NCBI GenBank assembly: GCA_018608565.1 | Contig: JABAZT010000021.1 | Coordinates: 2,892-40,357, forward strand | Origin: Candidatus Altimarinota bacterium | GTDB taxonomy: Bacteria > Patescibacteriota > Gracilibacteria > UBA4473 | Reading direction: 5' to 3' | DNA: 37,466 nucleotides | Shown: positions 1 to 9,700 of the stretch, piece after piece | Layout: the number at the start of each line of letters is the position of its first letter | Numbering within the stretch: the stretch's first letter is position 1 | The notes under the pieces: generated by a model | The model's database searches: none | Told to the model about the DNA's origin: nothing | Seen by the model: the letters and a program-made list of their open reading frames with translations, nothing else | Position numbers and translations under genes: made by a program

Positions 1-816
1 ACTTCCATCTGTTATTGCTACTGTATGAATTCCTGCTTCCATAAAATGCTTGGCAATTTCTCGCATGTCCCACAAATGTGATATCTCCGTCTGAGATGGT
101 ACCGAAATTAGCTCCCCACACCTTACTTGATCGTATTCTTTTCCTTCTAATGAAATTTTGGTAGCTTTTAAATTGGTAAATTGTTCTGCCTCCTCCTTAT
201 TAAGAATAAGAACATCCACTGACGGAAGAATTTCTCTGAAATATTCTAATCCTTTTTTAAATTGTGTTTTTCCTGGATTCCAACCCCAAACAGGAGTATT
301 TCCATTCGATTTTTTCCATTTTTCCGTTTCAAAAATTAAATTTTCACTGCAATCATACAGATGTGCTATATAGGCCCCGCGTGCATTTGGCATTTCTATT
401 GCCTTTGTATTACCGAAATCACAGCAAGTTGTCCGCTTATGAAATATGGTCCGTTCTCCTATATGTGAATTTAAGATGACTGAAAAACTACATGACTGGT
501 CCTTTGCTATTGTTAGATGCGATGTATCCACTCCTGCTGCCTCTAATTCGTGCAGGATAAATTTATGGTTGGCTTGGTCTCCAATTACTCCAAATGGAAC
601 TGCATTAAGCCCTAGTCGCTGAAATCCAGTGCTGCTATTACCAGATCCACCACCAAGACTCATAACTGACTCATCAACTCGGATCTTATCTCCCAATGGA
701 ATTTCCCATATCCCCTCCTCGATATCTAATCGTGTTGGACTATCCTCAGGAACTCTGACTATTATGTCGACCACGATGGATCCAAATGTAAGTATGTCGT
801 ATTTTTGTTTTGGCAT
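1..816 (-). CDS. PfkB-family carbohydrate/nucleoside kinase (3' end cut by window edge)
   Basis: This is a ribokinase/fructokinase-fold kinase that would transfer phosphate from ATP to a sugar or nucleoside in the cytoplasm; the substrate cannot be told. The reading frame is open for 272 codons from the ATG at 816 to the window edge with no stop. The N-terminus reads MPKQKYDILTFGSIVVD, and the PfkB signature 1 region follows at residues 53-62 (SLGGGSGNSS) and continues as RLG..VPFGVIGD and AAGVDTSHL, as in the family. The text ends at AITDGS, so the second signature (DTxGAGD), which carries the catalytic Asp, lies beyond the edge. The start is chosen because the family's first beta strand begins directly after it. 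A TATAAT box lies 8 bases upstream. Confidence 0.9.
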   Translation of the reverse strand, partial: MPKQKYDILTFGSIVVDIIVRVPEDSPTRLDIEEGIWEIPLGDKIRVDESVMSLGGGSGNSSTGFQRLGLNAVPFGVIGDQANHKFILHELEAAGVDTSHLTIAKDQSCSFSVILNSHIGERTIFHKRTTCCDFGNTKAIEMPNARGAYIAHLYDCSENLIFETEKWKKSNGNTPVWGWNPGKTQFKKGLEYFREILPSVDVLILNKEEAEQFTNLKATKISLEGKEYDQVRCGELISVPSQTEISHLWDMREIAKHFMEAGIHTVAITDGS

Positions 817-824
817 TTCCTCTT

Positions 825-854
825 ATTATAGCAGATTATATGATTTATTTCTAA
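825..854 (-). promoter_or_regulatory. Promoter of the PfkB-family kinase gene
   Basis: On the minus strand a perfect TATAAT (825-830) ends 8 bases before the ATG at 816. A weak -35 (TTAGAA, 849-854) lies 18 bases upstream. The predicted transcription start is at or next to the start codon. Confidence 0.55.
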
Positions 855-873
855 CCTGAATTATCAAATATAT

Positions 874-902
874 TTGACCTATCACCTCAAGAGCAATATT
901 AA
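874..902 (+). promoter_or_regulatory. Promoter of the small orphan gene at 907
   Basis: TTGACC (874-879), a 17-base spacer and TATTAA (897-902) match the sigma70 pattern. The box ends only 4 bases before the ATG at 907, so the transcript would start at or inside the start codon unless the real start is a downstream GTG (931). Confidence 0.45.
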
Positions 903-906
903 GAGA

Positions 907-1260
907 ATGATTAACTTAATTTTTTTAAAAGTGAAAAAAACATCAAAAGAGTCTGAAATTTCAAAACTTAAGCCTGGTGACGATATTGTCATAGATGAAA
1001 ATCCTTTCAAAATTTCTGAACTAGAACTCTCATTATTAGAGTTAAGATCTCTTGGTGAAACTAAGGTATTAACACTCAAAGATTTAACAAATGAAGAAAT
1101 TCGTCGAAGAGTTTTTTTTGATCCTAGCTCTGAAACTTTTAAGTCTTTACAATTGGGAAATGAAATTCACCTTGTAGATATTAATCAGATGACAGAAACA
1201 ACTGTGAGTTTTGTAGATTCAGAGAAAGAAAATGAAAGCTGGTATGACCATGTCTACTAG
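907..1260 (+). CDS. Hypothetical small protein, weak EF-P/eIF5A-like N-terminal pattern
   Basis: The gene encodes 117 residues if read from the ATG at 907. An in-frame TTG at 874 would add 11 residues but overlaps the -35 box, so 907 is preferred. No family is recognised with confidence. The segment KLKPGDDIVIDENPFKI is reminiscent of the first beta strands of EF-P/eIF5A-type KOW-like domains, but the hypusine/lysine loop is not conserved and the rest does not align convincingly. The C-terminus is acidic. It stands alone between the divergent sugar kinase and the convergent ftsK, which ends 4 bases beyond its stop. It is likely a real gene because of its own promoter and its protein-like composition. 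Confidence 0.6.
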   Translation: MINLIFLKVKKTSKESEISKLKPGDDIVIDENPFKISELELSLLELRSLGETKVLTLKDLTNEEIRRRVFFDPSSETFKSLQLGNEIHLVDINQMTETTVSFVDSEKENESWYDHVY

Positions 1261-1264
1261 TTTT

Positions 1265-3622
1265 TTATTCATTTCTTCCATAGATTTCCCGTGGTTTTGC
1301 TCCACGCGCAGGTCCTATGATCCCACGAGACTCCATCTGATCAAGTATCCTCGCAGCACGTGCATAACCAACCTCCAGCCTTCTTTGCAGATAACTTGCA
1401 GAGGCCTTGTTAGTATCGAGTATAACTTGAACTGCTTCTTCGTATTTTGCATCAAGATCATCATCTGAAACATCCTTATCCATCCCTGCGGTGAGAACCC
1501 CTCCTTTTGCCATTCCTTCGATAGATTGTTCTGTTATTTCATCATTGGCAATCATTTCAGGGAACTGGATCTTGATATGGTTTGTAACTCGATCAACTTC
1601 TTCGGTCGAGACATAGAGTCCTTGAACTCTCGATAGATCCCCAGAATTTCCGTCAAGATATAACATATCTCCAAATCCAAGAAGATCCTCGGCCCCAATC
1701 CCATCAATGATGGTTCTACTATCAATCCCTGTATTTACTCTGAAGGCAATACGAGCGGGCAGATTGGCTTTTATCAGACCTGTCACGACATCAACCGATG
1801 GACGTTGTGTTGCGACAATAAGATGCATTCCAACCGCTCGTGCCATCTGTGCTATTCTACAAATTGCCGCTTCTACATCTTTTCCTGCCACCATCATTAG
1901 ATCGGCTAATTCATCAATTACTATAACGATGAAAGGTTCTTTTTCTTCTGGAAATTTTTCATTGTATTCTTCGAGATTTCTTACCCCTTTTTCTGATAAC
2001 CTTTTGTATCGTCGATTCATCTCTGCTACTGCCCAGGCGAGGGCTGAAACTGATTTTTCTGGTTCTACAATTACGGGAGTCAGTAGATGTGGCAGATTAT
2101 CATAGGGCTTGAGCTCCACTCGTTTTGGATCAATAAGAATCAGTCGGAGCTGATCTGGAGAATTTTGCCAAAGTAGTGAAACTAAGAATGCATTCATTCC
2201 TACTGATTTTCCAGAACCTGTTTTCCCCGCGATAAGGAGATGTGGCATTTTTGCAAGATTGGCAACCACTGGTTTCCCAGCTACATCTCGTCCAAGAGCT
2301 AAGGTAAGTCTGGATTTCTTTGATTCCTTCTCCCAGGCCTCTGATTCGAGAATTTCGCGCATCGAGACAGTAGCCCGTTTTTTATTTGGAATCTCTATCC
2401 CCACGAGCTTTTGTCCTCGTATAGGGGCTTCTATCCGCAAGCTTGGAGCGGCAAGGGCGAGCGTAAGGTCATTCTTGAGAGCGGTAATCTTATTGAGCTT
2501 CACCCCTGGTGAAGGCTCAAGCGTAAACTGTGTTACCGTTGGCCCCACATGGACGGACTTCATAGTAACCTCCAAGCCAAACTGCTCTAACTTGTCTCTT
2601 ATTGCTTCTGCTTTTTCTCGTAATTTTTTTTCATTAACAGTTATGGTAGCACTCGCCTCACTCAATATATCAAGACTTGGAGGTTCCCACTCTCCAAATG
2701 TTTGGTTTTTATTTTTTGTTAATTCATCCTCTGGCTCAACCTTTATCGTATTTTCTTTTGGCTTTACCTTTGACTGATGGATGCTTGAATCCACAATTTC
2801 TAATTCATTTTTAAATCGTCCTTTTACTTCTTTTTTAGTCTCTACCTTTGACTCTTTTACTTTCTCTTTCTTTATTTTTGGTCCTTTCACTTCTATTCCA
2901 GGTGATTTGATAGAAGATTTTGTTGTATTAGATTTTTGCCGATCGACACTCTGTCTTACTAATATAGAACGACGAATGAGTTCTATGGGATTAAGCCCAA
3001 AACCGATTACTGCAGAAACCCAGAAGCCAGCCAGTATTAAGACCCATGCAAATAGATCCCCAAAGTATTCTCGAGGGAAAAATCCTATACTAAACCCGGC
3101 AGCTCCTCCGTATCGATGCGATTCGGAGAGTGATTCTGAATGAGGCACAAGTAAGTTAAAAATTCCCAGTAAAAATATATAAAATCCAATAAGAGCCACA
3201 ATTCTCTGTGGAGGGAATATCTCTTCTTTTCGGACAAACAGCAGAATTCCTAGTCCGACAAATATAACAGGAAGCACCCATATTCCCATTCCAAATACGG
3301 ATAAGAACCCACGAGTCACTGATTGACCAACTGAGGCCTGACTTGAAAACAATGCCACAAGAGTAATAGCCACAAAAATCCATATAGAAGCCCAGACCTC
3401 TCTTGAAACGCCTCCATAATAATACGATTCCCAGGTAGAGTCTTGATCTTTTTTTATTTCAACCTTACGTTTAGCTCTCTGCTTTGTTTTTTCTCGAGCG
3501 ATACGGTTTCGCTCTTTTTGTTCTTCTTTTTTCATGATCTGCTTTGCCATTTTTTGTGCTTCTTTTTTCAGCACCGCAGAAGGAATCTTTACGCTTGGAG
3601 ATTTTTTTCGTTTTTTTGCCAT
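1265..3622 (-). CDS. ftsK: DNA translocase FtsK
   Basis: FtsK pumps double-stranded DNA at the division septum and activates XerCD-type dimer resolution. The 785-residue protein has a Lys/Arg-rich N-terminal tail (1-57), four membrane helices between about 75 and 210, a charged linker (about 225-310), and the alpha/beta motor. Walker A is GKTGSGKS at about 464-471, and the Walker B region VIVIDELADL lies near 562-572. The C-terminal gamma winged helix that reads KOPS-like sites is intact (roughly the last 65 residues, with ASASYLQRRLEVGYARAARI). Length is usual for short-linker FtsK/SpoIIIE. On the minus strand a TACAAT lies 9 bases before the ATG. It stands as a single gene between convergent and divergent neighbours. 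Confidence 0.97.
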   Translation of the reverse strand: MAKKRKKSPSVKIPSAVLKKEAQKMAKQIMKKEEQKERNRIAREKTKQRAKRKVEIKKDQDSTWESYYYGGVSREVWASIWIFVAITLVALFSSQASVGQSVTRGFLSVFGMGIWVLPVIFVGLGILLFVRKEEIFPPQRIVALIGFYIFLLGIFNLLVPHSESLSESHRYGGAAGFSIGFFPREYFGDLFAWVLILAGFWVSAVIGFGLNPIELIRRSILVRQSVDRQKSNTTKSSIKSPGIEVKGPKIKKEKVKESKVETKKEVKGRFKNELEIVDSSIHQSKVKPKENTIKVEPEDELTKNKNQTFGEWEPPSLDILSEASATITVNEKKLREKAEAIRDKLEQFGLEVTMKSVHVGPTVTQFTLEPSPGVKLNKITALKNDLTLALAAPSLRIEAPIRGQKLVGIEIPNKKRATVSMREILESEAWEKESKKSRLTLALGRDVAGKPVVANLAKMPHLLIAGKTGSGKSVGMNAFLVSLLWQNSPDQLRLILIDPKRVELKPYDNLPHLLTPVIVEPEKSVSALAWAVAEMNRRYKRLSEKGVRNLEEYNEKFPEEKEPFIVIVIDELADLMMVAGKDVEAAICRIAQMARAVGMHLIVATQRPSVDVVTGLIKANLPARIAFRVNTGIDSRTIIDGIGAEDLLGFGDMLYLDGNSGDLSRVQGLYVSTEEVDRVTNHIKIQFPEMIANDEITEQSIEGMAKGGVLTAGMDKDVSDDDLDAKYEEAVQVILDTNKASASYLQRRLEVGYARAARILDQMESRGIIGPARGAKPREIYGRNE

Positions 3623-3734
3623 GTTGTTTCAATTGTACAGGAAAGATACAAAATAGAGAATATCAGAATCTTAATTTTTTTGAATATTAACAAAAAACAT
3701 TCTCTTCTATCTTAATTCTTTATGAAACCACTGT

Positions 3735-3763
3735 TTTACAAAAATCTGACTTTGTGTTATATT
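3735..3763 (+). promoter_or_regulatory. Promoter of the small ORF at 3784
   Basis: TTTACA (3735-3740), a 17-base spacer and TATATT (3758-3763) form a good sigma70 match in the gap between ftsK and the end of mutY. The predicted start is near 3770, leaving a short leader of about 14 bases before the ATG at 3784. Confidence 0.5.
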
Positions 3764-3783
3764 GCTATATTAATTTTATACAC

Positions 3784-3918
3784 ATGAAAGTATTTTTCTT
3801 CTCATTTATCATAGTAATATTAATGAGTTTATCTCATTTCCAGATTGATTTATTTGGCAACATCCTTAGTCTTGACATTGGCCTTAAGGCTGATGCAAAT
3901 ACCTCAGACTCTCATTGA
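3784..3918 (+). CDS. Putative 44-residue secreted or membrane-anchored peptide
   Basis: This short frame begins MKVFFFSFIIVILMSLSH, a basic start followed by a hydrophobic stretch of signal-peptide length, then a short polar tail. Its last 15 bases overlap the 3' end of the convergent mutY. The promoter at 3735-3763 supports it, but there is no Shine-Dalgarno sequence and no recognisable family. Function is unknown. A chance frame cannot be excluded. Confidence 0.35.
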   Translation: MKVFFFSFIIVILMSLSHFQIDLFGNILSLDIGLKADANTSDSH

Positions 3919-4974
3919 TTTCAATTTTCTTACCGCTTCTGCATTTGTTTTAAGGAACTTAATTTTCCCAAAATCAGATGGAAGAACCCATTTTATTTTT
4001 TGTTTTTCTAGTGGCGCTGGTTCTCCGGCTTGGATCTGACATCTATGAAATGTGAGAATCAGTTCTACATTTTCAAATTGATGTACACACTGAAGAAAAT
4101 GTGGTCGCACTGAAACATTAACCCCAATTTCTTCTTGAATTTCTCGTTTTACACACTCTCGATAACTCTCCCCTTTCTCTCTTTTTCCTCCTGGAAACTC
4201 CCACCATCCAGCAAAACTTTTTCCTTTGGGGCGTGACTGAATGAGATATTTCCCATCTTTATGAATACAAGCTATCCCCACTTCGATACGTTTTAGATCT
4301 GTATTAGGTACTAATTTTGAATCCGTATTTTTCTGCAGCTTTTTTCTTTTTGGTTTAAATTTTGGCAATATTTCTGGAGGAAAAAACTCATGTAAATCCC
4401 CCTCTATTGTGATACCTCGACGGAGACTGTCAGCAAGATCCATCATCGCAGAGTTCCAGATCCAACTGTCGGATGCATCTTTTACAAGTGTATGAGCCGT
4501 TTCTATTATATTGAACTCTGACCAAAGAATCTGAATTATCTTGGAAATATTTGTGTCTATGGCCGGAATCTCCTGATGAAGTGCAAAACTACAAATCGCA
4601 CTAGCCGTATACTTCCCAATTCCTGGTAGTTTTTCTAAACCTTCAGGCGTTTCTGGAAATTTTCCTTCATAGTGTTTTACGAGTATTTTAGCTGTTTTCA
4701 GTAGATTTTTTCCTCTCGAGTAATATCCCAACCCGTCCCACAAAGGAAATACGTCCTCCCATTCTGCTTTTGCTAATGCAAAAACATCTGGGAAGCGCTC
4801 AAGAAATTTTGGATAGAATCCGTCAGCAACACGTGTTATCTGTGTCTGCTGGCTCATTATCTCTGAAATCCATATCTGGTAGGGATCCTGAGTATGTCTC
4901 CACGGAAAGTCTCTCTTGTTGGCTTCGTACCAGTCAAATAAAGCTTGGTTGAACGAAGTAAAATTCGGATTCAT
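3904..4974 (-). CDS. mutY: MutY adenine DNA glycosylase lacking the Fe-S cluster, with an intact Nudix box
   Basis: MutY removes adenine mispaired with 8-oxoguanine. The catalytic Glu38 sits in WISEIMSQQTQ, the helix-hairpin-helix is LEKLPGIGKYTASA (113-126), and Asp140 is in AIDTN. The four cysteines that normally bind the [4Fe-4S] cluster after MMDLA (177-181) are absent, and the loop is shortened. The C-terminal domain (from about 230) usually resembles MutT but is catalytically dead. Here it carries a full Nudix box, G263-x5-E269-x7-REIQEEIGV (277-285), so it may also hydrolyse an oxidised nucleotide. Clusterless MutY proteins are known in some anaerobes; the combination with an intact Nudix motif is unusual. 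The start ATG at 4974 fits the family N-terminus. Confidence 0.92.
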   Translation of the reverse strand: MNPNFTSFNQALFDWYEANKRDFPWRHTQDPYQIWISEIMSQQTQITRVADGFYPKFLERFPDVFALAKAEWEDVFPLWDGLGYYSRGKNLLKTAKILVKHYEGKFPETPEGLEKLPGIGKYTASAICSFALHQEIPAIDTNISKIIQILWSEFNIIETAHTLVKDASDSWIWNSAMMDLADSLRRGITIEGDLHEFFPPEILPKFKPKRKKLQKNTDSKLVPNTDLKRIEVGIACIHKDGKYLIQSRPKGKSFAGWWEFPGGKREKGESYRECVKREIQEEIGVNVSVRPHFLQCVHQFENVELILTFHRCQIQAGEPAPLEKQKIKWVLPSDFGKIKFLKTNAEAVRKLKSMRV

Positions 4975-5077
4975 TTAGTCTTCTTTATCTTGGACTATCT
5001 CTTATCAAAACACAACTGTTTTCTCTTTCTATCTCTTCTATTTTTTAATACAATAGGTGAGAATTAAACACTATTTG

Positions 5078-5887
5078 ATGTCTCGACAAATAATAATCGG
5101 TGGAAACTGGAAACACAGCATGACAGAAGCTGATACTGTTGAATTTTGTGAAGAGATGAAACCACTCATCGAACAGAAACCTACCTCGGTAAAACTCATC
5201 ATTGCGGCGCCAGATCTATGCATTCATATACTTGAACGATATTTTGGAAAAGATGACCGAATTGAAATTTCGGTACAGCATTTTGATATTGGAGTTTCTC
5301 CTACAACTGGGGCTCGCACTGGAGCTACCACCCTCAACCAGATTGAAAAAAGTGAATCAAATATACAGTGGGTCATCATTGGACACAGTGAAGTGCGTGA
5401 ATATTCACATATTGATAATCGATACATTAACCAACAGCTCTTAGAACTTCAGGAATCAAAATCAGGGATTAGACCAATTTTATGTATAGGAGAGGATTTT
5501 GATATTAGAGAACAAGGAACTGAAGTCCTTAAAGACTATCTTAAAAAACAGCTAACCGAAGGATTGGCGGATATTTCTGCTGAGTTTATGAAGAAAATTG
5601 TTATTGCGTATGAGCCGATCTGGGCTATTGGTAAAAAAACTGATGGATCTGCCAAGGAATCCGCTACTTCAGATCAAGCGCAAGAATCTTGCAATATTAT
5701 TCGAAGCATAATCATAGAACTCTACAACCAAGAACTGGCGGATGGAATCACTATCCAATACGGAGGAAGTATGAAAGCAAAAAATGCAGAAGAACTTCTG
5801 TCTCAAACAGATATTGATGGTGGTTTGATTGGTGGTGCGAGCAAAGAGGCTCAGAGCTTGATAGATATCACGAAAGCGGCAAGCTAG
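5078..5887 (+). CDS. tpiA: Triosephosphate isomerase
   Basis: Interconverts dihydroxyacetone phosphate and glyceraldehyde 3-phosphate in glycolysis. The substrate-binding Asn and Lys are in GGNWKHS near the N-terminus. The catalytic His is in IIGHSEVREY (the family usually has GHSERR), the catalytic Glu is in IAYEPIWAIG, and the phosphate loop is GGSMKAKNAEEL followed by DGGLIGGAS. The protein has 269 residues, slightly longer than usual (about 250). A GTG at 5057 is in frame, but the ATG at 5078 places the first beta strand correctly (MSRQIIIGGNWK). It is divergent from mutY, and its stop codon overlaps the stop of the convergent permease gene in a CTAG palindrome. Confidence 0.95.
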   Translation: MSRQIIIGGNWKHSMTEADTVEFCEEMKPLIEQKPTSVKLIIAAPDLCIHILERYFGKDDRIEISVQHFDIGVSPTTGARTGATTLNQIEKSESNIQWVIIGHSEVREYSHIDNRYINQQLLELQESKSGIRPILCIGEDFDIREQGTEVLKDYLKKQLTEGLADISAEFMKKIVIAYEPIWAIGKKTDGSAKESATSDQAQESCNIIRSIIIELYNQELADGITIQYGGSMKAKNAEELLSQTDIDGGLIGGASKEAQSLIDITKAAS

Positions 5888-6765
5888 TTTTTCTTTCTTT
5901 TATTGAGCCCCCAGAGTCCGAAGAGAATCAATACTCCTCCGACTATTTTTTGGATGGACAATGGATCTTGCCACAACAGATATCCTCCGAACAAAACTAA
6001 TACTGGCTTAAGTAAAAGGAAAAAATTAAGTCTTGAGATAGGAAGATATTTGTGTGCTTCGAAGTGAAACATTTTAGCCAGAAGTGCATTACACATTAAT
6101 GCTACCGTAAAAAGTCCCCATGGTCTCCAATCTAGCGGCTCTAGATAACCAAGACTATAAAATATTAATCCCAATAGGATCGTGATAATTCCAGTACGAA
6201 GATATCCAAAAGAGTACCCATCAATATTTGGAGCTAACTTCTTGATGAAAAAACTCTGTAAGGCATAAAGCAATCGAGTCATAAAAATTAACCCAGCCAA
6301 TTCCCATGTAATCTCGCCCCTTAGATTCGAAATTATTATTATCCCGGCAACCATAACTGCCATAAACCCAAGTTCTTTTTTTGAAACTTTCTCGTGTAAA
6401 AATATACACCCCAGAAATAATGAAAATAGCACTTCTGAATTACTCAATAAAGACACTAATCCTGAGCTTGAATTTGATATTACAAAGAACCATAAGAATA
6501 CTCCAAGAGAGGTTGTGAAACTGGTTAATAATAATACTTTCCCATCTCTTTTTATTGTAGTTTTAGTTTTTTCTCTTTTCGATTTTATTCCAAGGAAATA
6601 GGGGCTCGCGACAATAAAAGATCCTAGGAATCCCCAAAATACAGCATTTTGTGGAGTCGTTTCTGGATAGGTCCGAAATGCTAAATCAGAGAGTAAGTAC
6701 ATAAGTGCCCCAAACAGAACACTTAACAACATTAGTATCTGACCTTTTTTTATTTCATCTACCAT
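5884..6765 (-). CDS. EamA/DMT-family transporter
   Basis: An integral membrane protein of 293 residues with about ten hydrophobic helices arranged as two EamA halves, typical of the drug/metabolite transporter superfamily. It is probably an exporter or permease of a small metabolite; the substrate cannot be inferred. The second half contains the usual LNFFLLLKPVLVLFGGYLLW stretch near the C-terminus, and the tail is basic (NKRKKN). Its ATG overlaps the end of the upstream penicillin-binding protein gene by 7 bases, so the two are likely co-transcribed and translationally coupled. That could hint at a role in envelope metabolism, for example precursor transport, but this is only an inference from position. 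Confidence 0.85.
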   Translation of the reverse strand: MVDEIKKGQILMLLSVLFGALMYLLSDLAFRTYPETTPQNAVFWGFLGSFIVASPYFLGIKSKREKTKTTIKRDGKVLLLTSFTTSLGVFLWFFVISNSSSGLVSLLSNSEVLFSLFLGCIFLHEKVSKKELGFMAVMVAGIIIISNLRGEITWELAGLIFMTRLLYALQSFFIKKLAPNIDGYSFGYLRTGIITILLGLIFYSLGYLEPLDWRPWGLFTVALMCNALLAKMFHFEAHKYLPISRLNFFLLLKPVLVLFGGYLLWQDPLSIQKIVGGVLILFGLWGLNKRKKN

Positions 6766-9700
6766 TCCAAACTTTTAGTAGGACTTTCATAAGGCCCTGA
6801 CTCTTCTTGATATTTACTCAAGAGTTGAATCGAGGCGGATCCCTCAAAACTCTTAGGAACCTGAATTTGAGCAAATTTAGTAACTTCGTCGATCTTTTGA
6901 TAGAAGACGATTTCCCCTTCTTGCGAGACGATGATTTCTGCAAATTCGATCTTTTCTGGAAAAGGAAAAACAAGCTCAACCATAGCTGAAGCTCTATAAG
7001 CATCTATCTTACTGATCATTGGCTTACTTTCGACAAAAAGACGTTCTCGCTCAAATATTACTGGTATAGATTTTTCAGTAATATTTCCGTGTACATCTAT
7101 CGCCACTGCCTTGATCGTATGCCTTCCCAACCTCCCTTGTGCTACAAATGAAGCTCCGTAGCTTCCGTTAGGGTTATTGTTAAGTGGGACTTCATCGAGG
7201 AAAAAGGAGAACTCTCTTACCGCTGAAGATCGGTCAAAAATGTTGGTAAGAATTTGGACGGTTGTGTTGTAGGGGATTTTTTGTCCTCCTAGTGGTCCAA
7301 GGAAAATTATCTCTGGACCAACCGTATCTACATCAATCTGAACCTCCACCTCGGCCTCGCTCGAACTTCCAGCTCTATCAAAAACAACCGCCTTAATAGT
7401 ATGAATTGACCCTAAATCTGTCTGAGTAGGAATTTCAAACTTACCAGTAAACGGGGCTATACTTGCACTATCTGCCAACCGACCATCATAATAAAACTCT
7501 ACCCCTTCAACTCCAAATCGTGCTGATGCGGCGACTTGTATTTCCACCTCTCCAGGAGCAAGATTACTTCCTTTTTTGGGCGAGATAATTGAAATTTTAG
7601 GAACATTTCTTCCTGATGGATCTATCACACTTGGATCTCGCGAAAGAATACGGGTATCCCATCGAGAGAGCCGACGTTTAGTTGGATTTGATGGATCGAG
7701 ACTTGCCAACTCATCATCTAAGAGTGCTAGTTCATCATCGCTATCTTCATCAAATATCACCCCGAGACTTGCAATGAATTTTGGATGATTCTTAATCCAT
7801 TCATCTACTGGGTTTTGCCAGTTTGCCATATCCGGTCTTATCGATTGAAGCTTTAATGTCTTCCTTTTTACCGTTGAAAAAGAAGTAAATCCATCCTCAA
7901 TAGGACGTCCAGTTCTTCTATCTATTTCTATTTCTTGGATTGAATCATCTAGCTCCGTCGGAATATTGAAACTCGCAAAATATTCATCAATTCTGAGTTC
8001 TTCTGGTGTCTCTTCTGTTGCTAACTTTCCAGAATACTTGTTGATGGTTTTGACGGTTAGCGGTTTTGGTTCGTTGTAGAGTTTCTTCGGATCGGCTCCA
8101 TTCTTGACTAGGATTTCGTGTGCGGCAAGGTTGAAAGACTTCCATATAGGAGCTGCCACAGCCAATCCAGTAGCTCCTGGATTCATTGGTTCTCCTCGAT
8201 TATTCCCAACCCAGACCCCCGTCACCAAATGTGGCGTAAACCCAACGGTCCAAGAATCCCCAGGGACGGTTATTAATTTAGGATTTTCGTCTTCATCCTC
8301 TGGCTCTTCTGGGTTAAATTCTGGATTTGCTGCAACCCTATTTGAGGTTCCTGTTTTAGCTCCGTTGTTATATTTTCCGAGATCGAGCAACTTGTTCCAG
8401 CTAAAATCATCGGTTGTTGGTCGTGTCGATGCATCCGTAATAATATTTCGTACGAGTGCAGCAATTTCTGGATCAAGCCCCTCTTTTTTCTTTTTCTGAT
8501 GATCTATTTTTTCTAGTACATTTCCTGCTGAGTCGTGTATCTCAAGAATGAAAGACGGTTCATAATACGAACCATCTCCTGCAAATGCCTGCAGTGAATT
8601 TATATGACTGAGTGGCTCTACCTCTGCCACCCCAACTCCGAGAGCTACATTGTGTTGCTTTGCGGTCCCTTCGTACTTAATTCCAAGCACCGTTGCTGTG
8701 TCTAATATTTTTTGTGGCCCAGCGAGATATGCCGCCTTAATGGATGGAATATTGAGACTTTCGTTCAGTGATGTTCGTAGTGACACTGGACCTTGGTATT
8801 CTCCGTTGAAGTTAGAGGGGCGGTAGTTCCCACCAAAATCAGTCTCTACATCAAACAATACACTTGCAGGACTGTATCCCTGCTCAAAAGCACTAGCGAA
8901 GACCAGTGGCTTAAAACTTGACCCAGGCTGTCTTCGAGAGGTCAGCACATCCACCTGTCCATCAATCTCCTTGTTAAAAAAATCTCTTCCCCCGATATAG
9001 GTTAGAATTTCTCCGTTATTGTTATCAATTCCGACAAGCGCTATATTTTGTGCTCCAAATTCTGGTCCGTAGTATTCGCCTTTTTGTGAGACAATTAATT
9101 CTGCCTCGTCTTGCATTTCACGATCTAGTGTTGTATAGATTTTGAGCCCTCCTTGTCTCAAAAACTCTTGTCCGTATTTTTGTTCTAGTCTCTCTCGAAC
9201 TTGAAATACAAAGTGCGGCGCTTTTATATCCGTCCGATAGGTAGTAAACTCCTTTGCTTTCGCCTCCCCCCAAGCCTGACTAAATTCCTCATCAGTGATC
9301 AGCCCCAATGCCAACATTCGCTGTAACACTAGATCTTTTCGTCCTTTTCGGTATCCGTACTTACCTGTTTCTTCATCATAATAGTTAGCCCCGAGAAGTA
9401 AGTCCTTATTCGCCCCAAAAGGACTAAATCGAGTTGGTGCGACTGGTAAACTGGCAAGAATTGCTGCCTCGGCAATAGATAGGTCTCGTGCAGATTTACC
9501 AAAAAAGGTCTTGGCTGCTGCTTCCGCCCCATGAGCGTTATTTCCGTATGGAATTTTGTTGAGATAGAGCTCTAGAATATCATCTTTGCTATAGGTTGCT
9601 TCGAGCTTAAAGGCGAGAAAAAGTTCTTTAAATTTCCGAGAAAAGGTTCGATCTCGGCTCAAAAACACATTCTTAGCAAGTTGTTGTGTGATAGTAGATC

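Noticed and set aside
158-859. Plus-strand frames between 158 and 859
   Set aside because: They lie antisense to the PfkB-family kinase frame, which shows clear family motifs and is open to the window edge.
4150-4210. A separate mutT gene next to mutY
   Set aside because: The Nudix box is in the same uninterrupted frame as the glycosylase domain, so it is one protein.
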